Made by a program: the position numbers and the translations under genes. 64,000 bases of DNA from Massiliimalia timonensis (lineage in GTDB: Bacteria > Bacillota > Clostridia > Oscillospirales > Ruminococcaceae): contig NZ_FYDD01000003.1 of the NCBI RefSeq assembly GCF_900186585.1, forward strand, positions 1 through 64,000. The letters run 5' to 3'. The notes under the pieces were generated by a model. That model made no database searches. It had not been told where the DNA came from and saw only the letters and a list, made by a program, of their open reading frames with translations. This document shows, in pieces, positions 1-8,154 of the stretch; positions within the stretch are counted from its first letter, which is position 1, and every line of letters starts with the position of its first letter.

Positions 1-41
1 ACGTTCAGCTAGCGAGTACTAATCGGTCGAGGGCTTGACCT
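1..41 (+). rRNA. rrl: 23S rRNA, 3' end only
   Basis: The first 41 bases match the conserved 3' terminus of bacterial 23S rRNA, including the actaatcggtcgagggcttg stretch. The rest of the gene lies outside the window. It is followed by a roughly 90-base spacer and 5S rRNA in the usual order. The 3' limit is approximate. Confidence 0.9.
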
Positions 42-134
42 CAAATTATGCGAGGCTCAAGTGATGAATGCTACTTTTTCTCAGATTCATAATTATTCGG
101 TTTTGAGGATACCATTTCCTCTGAAAAGTAAATA

Positions 135-250
135 GACGGTGTTGATGGCGGTGAGGATCCACCTGTACCCATACCGAACACAGAAGTTAAGCTCACTTGC
201 GTCGAAAATACTTGGCTGGCGACGGCCTGGGAAAATAGATAGACGCCGTC
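135..250 (+). rRNA. rrf: 5S rRNA
   Basis: The stretch has the 5S hallmarks: a gacggt start pairing with a gccgtc end, the conserved cccataccgaacacagaagt core and the tgggaaaataga segment near the 3' end. Length of about 116 bases is normal. It sits directly after 23S rRNA and before tRNA genes, so the tRNA-Asn target of the ICE is probably co-transcribed with this rRNA operon. Confidence 0.92.
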
Positions 251-288
251 ACGATAGGAACACCTGAAAAGGTGTTTTTGTCGTTTAT

Positions 289-313
289 TCCTCCTTAGCT
301 CAGTCGGTAGAGC
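289..313 (+). pseudogene. Host tRNA-Asn, 5' fragment cut by the ICE
   Basis: This is the acceptor strand tcctcct plus the D arm (gctcagtcggtagagc) of a tRNA, after which tRNA similarity stops. Its acceptor strand pairs fully with the 3' acceptor strand agggggA of the fragment at 52939-52997. It pairs worse with the intact tRNA-Asn at 394-469, which has tcctcgt/acgggga. The two fragments together make a well-folded tRNA-Asn with anticodon GTT. The break falls in the D arm at the shared octamer ggtagagc. Confidence 0.85.
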
Positions 314-339
314 GCATAAGGCGTTTACAACCGGAAAAA
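306..339 (+). other. attL, left attachment site of the ICE
   Basis: The octamer ggtagagc (306-313) recurs at 52939-52946. To its right, inside the element, lies gcgtttacaaccg (321-333) followed by gaaaaag. This is the inverted complement of cggttgtaaacgc at 52920-52932 inside the right end. Joined, the two arms flank the octamer almost symmetrically, giving an attP with 13-bp perfect arms. That is the architecture of large serine integrase sites, where crossover occurs at a central dinucleotide, probably AG or GA in the octamer. Confidence 0.82.
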
Positions 340-393
340 GCTTAGAGGAAAACGACAAAATGGGTGAGCATAATTTGTGCAAGCCCACCATAT

Positions 394-469
394 TCCTCGT
401 TAGCTCAGTCGGTAGAGCATGCGGCTGTTAACCGCAGGGTCGTTGGTTCGAGCCCAACACGGGGAGCCA
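394..469 (+). tRNA. tRNA-Asn (anticodon GTT), carried by the ICE
   Basis: Complete cloverleaf: acceptor tcctcgt/acgggga, D stem gctc/gagc, anticodon stem tgcgg/ccgca with loop ctgttaa (GTT), T stem gttgg/ccaac, discriminator G and encoded CCA. It lies inside the left end of the element, 80 bases from the crossover site and upstream of a strong terminator. Its T stem and acceptor differ from those of the interrupted host gene, so it is a separate gene and not the host copy. Role inferred: it restores tRNA-Asn expression from the rRNA operon while the ICE is inserted. Confidence 0.95.
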
Positions 470-474
470 GAAAA

Positions 475-507
475 AGCCCGTAAACACTACGTTTACGGGC
501 TTTTTTT
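475..507 (+). terminator. Intrinsic terminator after tRNA-Asn
   Basis: An 11-bp perfect stem, agcccgtaaac (475-485) with gtttacgggct (491-501), a 5-base loop and a run of seven T. It would end rRNA-operon read-through just after the element-borne tRNA and insulate the element from it. Confidence 0.9.
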
Positions 508-623
508 ATCCTAAAGCTTATCATTTATGAGGCAAAATAGTTCATATGCTAGAAAAAACAACCATATGGTTGTAAACCGGAAGAAACGATGGGATCGTGT
601 TGCTTTACGGATCAAGGACCAAA

Positions 624-676
624 GGAAAGAAGCCTAACAGTATTTAAAAAATACCGTTAGGCTTCTTTCCATTTTA
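624..676. terminator. Long hairpin, possible terminator
   Basis: A stem of about 21 bp with one mismatch, ggaaagaagcctaac... (from 624) pairing with ...gttaggcttctttcc (to 670), followed by a T-rich attttaaaa. It lies between the tRNA terminator and the first element promoter. The stretch 508-623 holds no gene I can support. Confidence 0.55.
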
Positions 677-685
677 AAAGCGAAA

Positions 686-722
686 TCGTACATTTGCGGA
701 AAAGGAAAAAGAAATATATACT
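686..722 (+). promoter_or_regulatory. Promoter with the TCGYACATTTGC motif, copy 1
   Basis: tcgtacatttgc (686-697) contains a -35 like ttgcgg (694-699). A 17-base spacer follows, then tatact (717-722). The same 12-base motif with the same promoter geometry occurs at 2899, 12729 and 51117. It precedes the 58-residue gene at 747. Confidence 0.6.
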
Positions 723-746
723 GGGGATGTAAAGGAGGCGCGGCAT

Positions 747-923
747 ATGAAACAGGAAAAACGATATTTGTATTTGACCCCGAATGAATTTAAGATCGTC
801 ATATATAGCTTAAACTGGCTGCGTAATGCCAAAATCCAGAGAGGGGAATATACCGACTGGGTAGATGAACTGCTCATAAAGGCAATGAAAGCCCCTGTTA
901 AAAAAGTAAAGATACATAATTAA
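747..923 (+). CDS. Small conserved-looking protein, 58 residues, unknown function
   Basis: An ATG at 747 is preceded by a strong ribosome binding site (aaaggagg, 731-738). The product begins MKQEKRYLYLTPNEFKIVIY and ends in a basic tail (KKVKIHN). It has no membrane segment and no domain I recognise. It has its own promoter and a perfect terminator directly after the stop codon, so it is a monocistronic unit at the left edge of the element. Similar small ORFs precede parA in Tn1549-like elements, but I cannot assign a function. Confidence 0.7.
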   Translation: MKQEKRYLYLTPNEFKIVIYSLNWLRNAKIQRGEYTDWVDELLIKAMKAPVKKVKIHN

Positions 924-927
924 GGGA

Positions 928-966
928 AAGCCGTTTGCTCTAAAAAAGAGCAGACGGCTTTTTTTA
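928..966 (+). terminator. Intrinsic terminator
   Basis: aagccgtttgctc (928-940) pairs with gagcagacggctt (948-960) around a short loop, followed by a T run to 966. It ends the 58-residue gene transcript before parA. Confidence 0.88.
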
Positions 967-1048
967 TCCCTCAAAAATAAAGCGCACTGTTACATAGCCG
1001 TTCATTTTTATGGGCGGCTAAATTTATTGGAAAGGAGGCACGGCTTGT

Positions 1049-1867
1049 TTGAAAACAAAAGTAATCGCAGTAGCCAATCAAAAAGGCGGCGTAGGGAAAA
1101 GTACCAGCGTATATAACCTAGGCGCGGGATTGGCTATGAAGAAGAAACGTGTTTTGCTGGTAGATGTTGACCCGCAGGGCGATCTAACCAAAATGCTGGG
1201 ACAGCGAAGCCCGCACGACCTGCCGGTTACGCTCAGTAATGCGTTGAGTGATGTGGTAGCCAATACAGTAAAAGAGGAACACCGGGAAATAATGCGCCAT
1301 TGTGAGGGCTTTGATTTTGTCCCTGCAAATCGTTCCCTTTCGGCTGTGGAGGTCAGCCTTGTGAACATTCCAAACCGGGAAACGGTACTGAGACGGTATA
1401 TAGACAGCGTAAAAGAACCATACGACTATGTGCTGCTAGACTGTAACCCTTCTCTTGGTATGCTGGTTTTAAACGCCTTGTCCGCCTCAGACTATGTATT
1501 AGTCCCCGTACAGGCCGAGTATCTGGCGGCAGAAGATATGGCAGAGCTAGTCGGCACAGTACAGCAGGTCAAAAAAGCAATCAACCCTAAATTAAAAATT
1601 GGCGGTGTGTTTTTAACAATGACGAATGAAACAAAATTCCGAAAGGAAGTTACTGCGGCGGTAAAAGAGAATTTTGGAAAGCATTTGCCTGTCATGCAGA
1701 CAGTGATTCCGGCTACGGTGCGTCTGGCGGAGATCAGTACGGCGAATAAGAGCATTTTTTATCATGAACCGAAAGGAAAAGCGGCGAAAGCTTACCGGAA
1801 TCTAACAGAGGAGGTGATGGAGATTGGCGAAAAACAGCGTAGCCGGTCTGTTGACCTCAGTAGATGA
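1049..1867 (+). CDS. parA: ParA-family ATPase (chromosome/plasmid partitioning)
   Basis: 272 residues. The deviant Walker A KGGVGKST lies at residues 12-19, followed by the switch motif DVDPQGDLT and the Walker B-like YVLLDCNP, all typical of ParA/Soj ATPases. These bind DNA as ATP dimers and move ParB-bound cargo. The start is TTG at 1049 behind aaaggagg (1031-1038); no ATG fits better. It overlaps parB by 44 bases, implying coupled translation. In the ICE the pair likely stabilises the excised circle. The protein ends in Arg, like many others of this element. Confidence 0.93.
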   Translation: MKTKVIAVANQKGGVGKSTSVYNLGAGLAMKKKRVLLVDVDPQGDLTKMLGQRSPHDLPVTLSNALSDVVANTVKEEHREIMRHCEGFDFVPANRSLSAVEVSLVNIPNRETVLRRYIDSVKEPYDYVLLDCNPSLGMLVLNALSASDYVLVPVQAEYLAAEDMAELVGTVQQVKKAINPKLKIGGVFLTMTNETKFRKEVTAAVKENFGKHLPVMQTVIPATVRLAEISTANKSIFYHEPKGKAAKAYRNLTEEVMEIGEKQRSRSVDLSR

Positions 1868-2777
1868 ACTGTTTACCACACAGGAAATTCGTGAAGAAGC
1901 AAAATTGGAACGGGTAATCGACCTGCCGCCAGATGAAATCAGCGATTTTCCAGATCACCCGTTTAAGGTGAGAATGGACGAGGAAATGCTGCAAATGATA
2001 GAAAGCGTGAAGCAGCATGGTGTTTTAGTTCCTGCTTTGGTCCGGCCTAAGCCGGAGGGCGGTTTCCAAATGATCGCAGGACATAGGCGAAAGCACGCCG
2101 CAAAATTGACCGAACTTTCTAAAATCCCCTGTATCGTCCGTGATCTCACCGATGAAGAAGCAACGATTGTGATGGTAGACAGTAACTTGCAGCGAGAAAA
2201 GATTCTGCCTTCTGAACGCGCTTTTGCATACAAGATGAGATTGGAGGCCATGAAACGACAAGGGCAAAGAAATGATTTAACTTGTGCAACACCGTTGCAC
2301 AAGTCAGGGAAGAAAAGTCGTGAAATTCTTGCTGAACAAGTTGGCGAAAGCTATGAACAAGTTCGCAAATTTATCCGTCTAACAAGTCTTATTCCTGAGC
2401 TATTGGAATTAGTGGATAATTCTGTACTAAAGGAAAAGGATAAACTGCAAATAGCACTCCGCCCGGCTGTAGAATTATCTTACTTAAAAAAGGAAGAACA
2501 GGAGGATTTGTTTCAGGCTATTCAGGATATGGACTGTACCCCGTCCCATGTACAGGCAATCAAAATGCGGCAGTTTTCCCAGCAGGGAAGATTAGACAGC
2601 AATGTGATCTTTTCTATCTTAGAGGAAGAAAAACCAAACCAAAAAGAGCAGTTTAAAATCCCGAAAGAGCGCATCAGCAAATATTTTGCACCGGGGACGC
2701 CCGTGCAGAAAATTGAAGATACCATTGTTAAGGCACTGGAATTGTACCGCAAACGTCAGCGCAGTATGGAACGATAA
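1824..2777 (+). CDS. parB: ParB/Spo0J-family partition protein
   Basis: 317 residues. The N-terminal ParB/Srx-like nucleotide-binding fold shows RMDEEMLQMIESVKQHGVLV and the signature MIAGHRRKHAAKL (around residues 84-96). A central HTH and a C-terminal part follow. It starts with TTG at 1824 behind gaggaggtg and overlaps the end of parA, so the two form one operon. It would bind parS-like sites, which I could not identify. It ends in MER, one of the recurrent Glu-Arg termini. A weak terminator follows at 2795. Confidence 0.92.
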   Translation: MAKNSVAGLLTSVDELFTTQEIREEAKLERVIDLPPDEISDFPDHPFKVRMDEEMLQMIESVKQHGVLVPALVRPKPEGGFQMIAGHRRKHAAKLTELSKIPCIVRDLTDEEATIVMVDSNLQREKILPSERAFAYKMRLEAMKRQGQRNDLTCATPLHKSGKKSREILAEQVGESYEQVRKFIRLTSLIPELLELVDNSVLKEKDKLQIALRPAVELSYLKKEEQEDLFQAIQDMDCTPSHVQAIKMRQFSQQGRLDSNVIFSILEEEKPNQKEQFKIPKERISKYFAPGTPVQKIEDTIVKALELYRKRQRSMER

Positions 2778-2794
2778 CCGTGTTACTAACAAGG

Positions 2795-2813
2795 GAGCAT
2801 TGCGCTCTTTTTT
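2795..2813 (+). terminator. Weak intrinsic terminator after parB
   Basis: gagc (2795-2798) and gctc (2804-2807) form a 4-bp stem followed by eight T. The stem is short, so termination may be partial. Confidence 0.5.
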
Positions 2814-2898
2814 AGAAAAGGAGTTTTTTTGCTTCTCCCCCTCTCCGCACCTCACCCCCTCTGCCAGCTAAACAAACCAGCTAAAAAAGAAGATAGAT

Positions 2899-2936
2899 TC
2901 GTACATTTGCAGAAAGATGTTGTTTAAGAATATAAT
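2899..2936 (+). promoter_or_regulatory. Promoter with the TCGYACATTTGC motif, copy 2
   Basis: tcgtacatttgc (2899-2910) includes a -35 like ttgcag (2907-2912). An 18-base spacer and a perfect tataat (2931-2936) follow. It drives the lipoprotein and adhesin genes. Confidence 0.68.
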
Positions 2937-2962
2937 GGGGGTAAGTGAAAGGGGGAATAGCT

Positions 2963-3691
2963 GTGAAAAAAAGACTGATTGCTGTCATAACTTTTGCACT
3001 GGTATTGTTATCAAGCTGCGGCGGCCAAAGCGGCCTCAATGACGATACGACGAGCGTAGGACGGTATGAAAACAGTAGAATAGAAAATCGGGAGGGATCA
3101 GAAACGGAGAGCAGCGCCCGATCTTCTTTTTTAGAGAGTGAATCGGAACTGTCAGAAAAAACTCTTGATTCAGAGCAAACGGAAAGCACTACAGAAAGCA
3201 AAACGGAGCAGAGAAAACAGACAGGTACTGCCAGCAAATCGTCACAGGAAAATAAACAGCAGGCACAAACAGGGCAGAAACAATCTGCCGGTAAAACGCC
3301 CCAAACGCAGAAAGAGCAAGCTGCGTCCAGTAAAGAGCCGCAAACGCAAAAGCCAGAAGCAGCACCGGAGAAACCCTCAGCTTCTTCCAAACCAAGTACA
3401 GTATCAAAAGCAGAAAGCAATCCATCATCTACTCCGCAAGCTCCGGCTTTTCATGTTTCCGAATATATACAGCTTGCAAAGAACTATGGCCAGAATGTAG
3501 GACTTGCATTGGACAGCACAGCTACAGATTGTTGGGACGATCCCATTACAGCGAACGCGAATTGCCGGTATTTAAAACGGGATATACAAGACCGGCTTGA
3601 CTGGTATAAGGCAAGTGGCTTTACTGCCTTTTGGGTATGGTCGGAACAGGTAGGAAGTGGAGAATACCTGATCTATATTGGCTACGCATAA
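2963..3691 (+). CDS. Surface lipoprotein with a long Ser/Thr/Gln/Glu-rich linker
   Basis: 242 residues from GTG 2963, which sits 7 bases after aaaggggg; an upstream in-frame GTG at 2945 precedes that ribosome binding site and is less likely. A lipoprotein signal peptide (MKKRLIAVITFALVLLSSCG) has its lipobox cysteine at about residue 19. About 130 residues of low-complexity Ser/Glu/Lys/Gln linker follow, then a compact C-terminal part of about 75 residues with many aromatics and WDDP. Likely anchored outside the membrane, next to the adhesin gene. The function of the C-terminal domain is unknown to me. Confidence 0.8.
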   Translation: MKKRLIAVITFALVLLSSCGGQSGLNDDTTSVGRYENSRIENREGSETESSARSSFLESESELSEKTLDSEQTESTTESKTEQRKQTGTASKSSQENKQQAQTGQKQSAGKTPQTQKEQAASSKEPQTQKPEAAPEKPSASSKPSTVSKAESNPSSTPQAPAFHVSEYIQLAKNYGQNVGLALDSTATDCWDDPITANANCRYLKRDIQDRLDWYKASGFTAFWVWSEQVGSGEYLIYIGYA

Positions 3692-3711
3692 ATCTCATAA
3701 TACAAACATTA

Positions 3712-3741
3712 GGCACACCGAAAAAGGGTGTGTCTTTTTTT
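3712..3741 (+). terminator. Intrinsic terminator after the lipoprotein gene
   Basis: ggcacacc (3712-3719) pairs with ggtgtgtc (3727-3734) with one G-T pair, followed by a T run. The adhesin gene starts 29 bases later, so this may act as a partial terminator. Confidence 0.75.
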
Positions 3742-3769
3742 ATACTCAAAAATAAGGAGGTAACACGAT

Positions 3770-6700
3770 ATGAAGCTATTGAAAAAGCCCCTTTCCATAT
3801 TCCTTGCAATGATGATTTGTATGCTGGGAATAGGCACAAATTTTACGAATATCGTATCAGCCGCAGCCGAGGAAATGACAGCATATATGATTGATATTCC
3901 TCGAAGTATCGACCCGCAGAAAACAGGCTGGGGACACCCAGCATTGAAATGTTTGGGAGGTTGGTCTATTGATGAAGGGAACTACTATACAGTCCATGCT
4001 CAGGACAGCTTTGAAGGCAGATTGATTTACTGTATTGAATTAGGGGTCGGTATGTACACTGGAGATCAGTTTAAACGGCGGGGTGAAGATTACTGGGATA
4101 ACTACCCCTCAGACAGAAATCCAACGATTTCCCCTACAGTTATCAAAGCATACATTGGGCGAATTTTGCAGTATGGACAGCAAGGGAATGCAAATGTAAG
4201 CTGGAACAGTACGATACCGGCTCATGCCAAGGAACTTGCCGGATATATTGCAACCCAGCTTCTTATATGGGAAACAATCGTAGGAGAGCGTGACAGCCAG
4301 TTTAATCATGTCAATGCAAATGCACAAGGAAAAAACAACGTTAAGGAATATATTCTCCCGAATAACCCGATACGAAGTGAAATTTTCAGCGCGTATTCTA
4401 AAATTGAAAGTCAAGTAAAGAAACATACTATGCTGCCTAGCTTTTTTGCACGAAGTTCTGGTAGTGCCGGTACTTATGAATTAAAATGGGACGGGAAAAA
4501 ATATTCTGTTACATTAACTGATAAAAATAATGTCCTGTCTGATTATACATTTTCCAGCAGCACCGCAGGGTTAAAGTTTTCTGTAAATGGGAATAAGCTG
4601 AACATTACTTCTGAAAAGGCTGTAAAAGGGCCAATTTCCATTAGGGCTGATAAAATCAACAGTAAACGAAGCGGTATAGTTGTTTGGACTGATGGAGATG
4701 GGAACAGCCAAGATACTGTGACATATGGGGTAAGTGTGTCTGATCCAATTTCCGGGTATATGAATCTGGAAATCAAAACCGGAAATATGAAGTTAATCAA
4801 AATTGCAGAAGATGATAAAGTAGAAGGTATATCCTTTAACATTACCGGAGAAGGGTATGCCGCTACCAAAACTACTGATTCCAAAGGGGAGATCAACATT
4901 TCGGATTTAAACCCCGGAATCTATACGGTGACGGAACAGACGGAAAATAAATATGAGCCGCAGGCCACTCAACGAGTAACTATCGTTAGCGGACAAACTG
5001 TTGCCGTACATTTTAACAATACCCTGAAACGCGGCGATTTGAAAGTAACCAAGACAAGTGAGGACGGTCTGGTAGAGGGTGTAAAATTCCATCTAACCGG
5101 TACATCACTTTCTGGTTTGGCGGTGGACGAATATGCTGTATCTGATGATTCAGGCATAGCAAAATTTGAGGACGTATTGATCGGGACGAATTATACGCTC
5201 GAAGAAATAGATACAGGAATTCAATATGTAGTGCCGGAAACACAGAAAACAGCGATTGAATGGAACAAGGTAACAAATAAGAGCGTCCATAACGTCCTTA
5301 AAAAGTTCCGGGTTACTGTTACGAAGTCGGATTCTGAAGCTGGAACGGCACAAGGCGGGGCTTCCCTTGCCGGAGCCACCTATGGGATTTATAAAGGAAA
5401 TACTCTAATTGACAGCTATACCACAGACGAAAAAGGACAGTTCACCACTTCCTATTATATTTGTGATGATGATTGGAGTATCCGTGAAATCAATCCCAGC
5501 GAGGGCTATCTTTTGGATTCTACTATTTATCATGTAGGAGCAGAGCCGGAGCTTTATACCATTGAACTGAATGATACCGCCCTTGATGTAAACGAACAGA
5601 TTATCAAAGGCAATATCGCTATTATCAAGCACACAAATAATGGGGACACGCAAATTGAAACACCGGAGGAAGGCGCGGAATTTGAGGTGTTTCTAAAATC
5701 GGCAGGAAGCTATGAATCGGCAAAGGAAAGTGAGCGCGATTATCTTACCTGTGATGAGAATGGATTCTGCCAGTCGAAGGATCTGCCCTATGGCATTTAT
5801 ACCGTCCGCCAGACAAAAGGCTGGGAAGGCCGGGAGCTGATCGACGATTTTGATGTATATATTGCAAAGGACAGCCAGACTTACCGTTTCCTAATCAATA
5901 ACGCTAATTTTGAAAGCCGCCTTAAAATCGTCAAGGCAGACGCAGAAACCGGAAAAACAATTCCTTATGCGGGGGCGGGGTTCCAGATTTATGACCCGGA
6001 CGGAAATTTGATTACGCAGACATTCACTTACCCGGAGATTACAGAAATTGACACCTTTTATACCAATTCCGAGGGTTATTTAATTACCCCGGAACCGCTT
6101 GCATATGGCTTCGGTTATTCTTTGGTTGAGGTGCAGGCACCCTATGGCTATGTCCTGAACAGCGAGCCGCTGTATTTTGATGTAACACAGGAAAATTCCA
6201 GCGAGGAAAGCGGGATTACTGTGATCGAAGTCGTTAAGGAAAACACAGCCCAAAAAGGAATTATCAAAATCAGCAAAACCGGCGAGGTATTCGCTTCCGT
6301 AACAGAGAGCGAAGGGATTTATCAGCCGGTATATGAGGTTCAGGGACTTCCCGGAGCGGCCTTTGAAATTATTGCAGCAGAAGATGTCTATACTCTTGAC
6401 GGTACGCTCCGCTATTCCGCAGGTGAAATTGTGGATACTATTACCACCGGGGCGGACGGAACCGCACAGAGCAAACCGTTGTATCTTGGAAAATTTAAAA
6501 TTCGCGAGGCAGAGTTTCCGTCAGGTACGGTAGATACTGGTGCGGAACCGCAAATTGTGGAATTAACCTATGGCGGTCAGGAGGTAGAGATTACCGAAAC
6601 TCATGCCGCATTGTATAATCAGCGTCAAAAGGTTCGGGTAACGCTTGATAAGGTGCTGGAGCAGGACAAGAAATTCCAGATCGGCATGAATGATGAGGTA

Positions 6701-7999
6701 ACGGCGGTCACTTTTGGTTTATTTGCGGGAGAAGATATTACGGCAGCAGATGGAACAGAGATTCCTAAAGACGGGCTGATTGAAATTCTTTCCCTGAATG
6801 AAACCAGCAGTTCCGAGTGTAAAACCGATATTCCTTTCGGGCATTTCTACTTGAAAGAACTATCTGCGGACGACCATTATATTTTGAACGGTGAAACATT
6901 CCCGATTGTTTTTGAATATGAGGGGCCTTCTGTGCCGGTTGTAGAAATCAAAGCTAACAACGGCGAAGCAATCGAGAACAAACTCATTCGCGGAAAAATC
7001 GAAGGCAGGAAAACCGATGAGAATGGTACGGGACTTGAAGGCGCTGTAATCGGACTGTTCCGAGAAGATGAAACTGAATTTACTGCCGAAAATGCGTTGT
7101 TGACCGCCGAATCTGCGGAGGACGGCGCATTTTCTTTTGAGGGCGTACCTTATGGGAATTGGCTGTTAAAAGAGGTACGGAGCGTAACCGGGTTCGTCCT
7201 TTCAGATGAGATATTCCCTGTTTCGATTGATAAGGACGGGACAATAGTAGAAATCACCATTGAGAACCAACGTGTTTATGGAAATCTCCGTTTGACAAAG
7301 ATAGACAAGGACTACCCCGGTACTAAATTGACCGGCGCGGAATTTGAAGTGTATCGTGATTCCAATGGCAATCAGAAGTTGGACGAAAGCGATGAAATTC
7401 TTGGAGAAATGGAAGAATCCAGCACCGGTATTTATGAAATGGCACATGTCGAGTACGGCGGTGTGTTTGTTAAAGAATCCAGAGCACCGGAAGGTTTTCA
7501 GCTTGATGAAAATGCTTACTATATTGAAATTACAGAAAACGAAAAGATTTATGATGTGGAAAACGAGGCAGGAAAAGGCTTTGTCAATGCGGCACAGACT
7601 GGTTCCCTGCGGATTGAAAAAACGTCCAGCGATGGAAAATTAGAGGGCTTTACGTTCCGTATTACTGGTGCGAATGGATACGACAAGACCTTTATAACCG
7701 ACGAACAGGGTGAAATCCATGTAGAACTGCGAGTGGGTGATTATACCGTTTCGGAAGTATCTAATGAGGCGAGCGCCAGATATGTGCTGCCTGCGGATAA
7801 GGTGGTAACAATCCATTCAGAAAAAACCACAGTAGCCAAAATGCACAATGAACTGCGGGATACGCCGAAAACTGGAGATGACAGCAAACCGTGGCTTTGG
7901 ATCACTCTGATGGGTGTTTCTTCCATAAGCTTGATTGCAATAGGAATCGCTGCCTTGAAAAAGAAATCAAAGAAAGAGGAAGATGAATCATGGAATTAA
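3770..7999 (+). CDS. Large wall-anchored adhesin: thioester domain plus many Cna_B/SpaA repeats
   Basis: 1409 residues. A signal peptide covers about residues 1-33. Residues 85-170 look like a thioester (TQXA) domain: Cys88 in YCIE and Gln163 in ATQLLIWE are the expected bond partners, which in other Gram-positive adhesins react covalently with host surfaces. About ten Cna_B/SpaA-like repeats follow, each with a lysine near the start and a YTVTE-like E box. The C terminus has DTPKTGD, a hydrophobic helix and a KKKSKK tail: a sortase signal of variant type. A class B sortase is encoded in the same element (36306). Probably mediates contact with cells during mating or colonisation (inference). 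Confidence 0.9.
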   Translation: MKLLKKPLSIFLAMMICMLGIGTNFTNIVSAAAEEMTAYMIDIPRSIDPQKTGWGHPALKCLGGWSIDEGNYYTVHAQDSFEGRLIYCIELGVGMYTGDQFKRRGEDYWDNYPSDRNPTISPTVIKAYIGRILQYGQQGNANVSWNSTIPAHAKELAGYIATQLLIWETIVGERDSQFNHVNANAQGKNNVKEYILPNNPIRSEIFSAYSKIESQVKKHTMLPSFFARSSGSAGTYELKWDGKKYSVTLTDKNNVLSDYTFSSSTAGLKFSVNGNKLNITSEKAVKGPISIRADKINSKRSGIVVWTDGDGNSQDTVTYGVSVSDPISGYMNLEIKTGNMKLIKIAEDDKVEGISFNITGEGYAATKTTDSKGEINISDLNPGIYTVTEQTENKYEPQATQRVTIVSGQTVAVHFNNTLKRGDLKVTKTSEDGLVEGVKFHLTGTSLSGLAVDEYAVSDDSGIAKFEDVLIGTNYTLEEIDTGIQYVVPETQKTAIEWNKVTNKSVHNVLKKFRVTVTKSDSEAGTAQGGASLAGATYGIYKGNTLIDSYTTDEKGQFTTSYYICDDDWSIREINPSEGYLLDSTIYHVGAEPELYTIELNDTALDVNEQIIKGNIAIIKHTNNGDTQIETPEEGAEFEVFLKSAGSYESAKESERDYLTCDENGFCQSKDLPYGIYTVRQTKGWEGRELIDDFDVYIAKDSQTYRFLINNANFESRLKIVKADAETGKTIPYAGAGFQIYDPDGNLITQTFTYPEITEIDTFYTNSEGYLITPEPLAYGFGYSLVEVQAPYGYVLNSEPLYFDVTQENSSEESGITVIEVVKENTAQKGIIKISKTGEVFASVTESEGIYQPVYEVQGLPGAAFEIIAAEDVYTLDGTLRYSAGEIVDTITTGADGTAQSKPLYLGKFKIREAEFPSGTVDTGAEPQIVELTYGGQEVEITETHAALYNQRQKVRVTLDKVLEQDKKFQIGMNDEVTAVTFGLFAGEDITAADGTEIPKDGLIEILSLNETSSSECKTDIPFGHFYLKELSADDHYILNGETFPIVFEYEGPSVPVVEIKANNGEAIENKLIRGKIEGRKTDENGTGLEGAVIGLFREDETEFTAENALLTAESAEDGAFSFEGVPYGNWLLKEVRSVTGFVLSDEIFPVSIDKDGTIVEITIENQRVYGNLRLTKIDKDYPGTKLTGAEFEVYRDSNGNQKLDESDEILGEMEESSTGIYEMAHVEYGGVFVKESRAPEGFQLDENAYYIEITENEKIYDVENEAGKGFVNAAQTGSLRIEKTSSDGKLEGFTFRITGANGYDKTFITDEQGEIHVELRVGDYTVSEVSNEASARYVLPADKVVTIHSEKTTVAKMHNELRDTPKTGDDSKPWLWITLMGVSSISLIAIGIAALKKKSKKEEDESWN

Positions 8000-8082
8000 A
8001 AACTATCGTTGCTATCGGCCTTGTTCTTTTTATTGTGGCGGGGCTTGTGTTCCTGTACATGAGAAATAGAAAGAATAAATAA
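7990..8082 (+). CDS. 30-residue single-span membrane peptide
   Basis: ATG 7990 overlaps the last 10 bases of the adhesin gene. The product has an acidic/basic start (MELK), one hydrophobic span of about 20 residues and the basic tail RNRKNK, the pattern of a small inner-membrane peptide with its C terminus inside. Overlap suggests translational coupling to the adhesin. A weak hairpin terminator follows. Function unknown; it could aid anchoring or sorting of the adhesin (speculation). Confidence 0.6.
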   Translation: MELKTIVAIGLVLFIVAGLVFLYMRNRKNK

Positions 8083-8094
8083 CTTTTCTAAGAA

Positions 8095-8122
8095 GGGAGC
8101 GGCAAAAACGCCGCCCCCTTTT
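8095..8122 (+). terminator. Hairpin terminator, weak T run
   Basis: gggagcggc (8095-8103) pairs with gccgccccc (8110-8118) with one mismatch, then tttt. It closes the adhesin unit. Confidence 0.6.
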
Positions 8123-8154
8123 ACATAACCCTCAATTATATATCAAGGAGTGTA

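Noticed and set aside
71-391. Minus-strand open frame over the 5S region
   Set aside because: It covers 5S rRNA and tRNA sequence; no ribosome binding site or family match.
411-443. 33-bp identity between the tRNA-Asn at 394 and the fragment at 52939 as a long att core
   Set aside because: The acceptor strand of the right fragment pairs with the fragment at 289, not with the gene at 394, and the inverted attP arms point to ggtagagc at 306. The 33 bp are shared because both are tRNA-Asn genes.
2881-3420. Minus-strand Cys/Ser-rich frame opposite the lipoprotein gene
   Set aside because: It is the complement of the Ser/Glu/Gln linker; composition bias explains the open frame.
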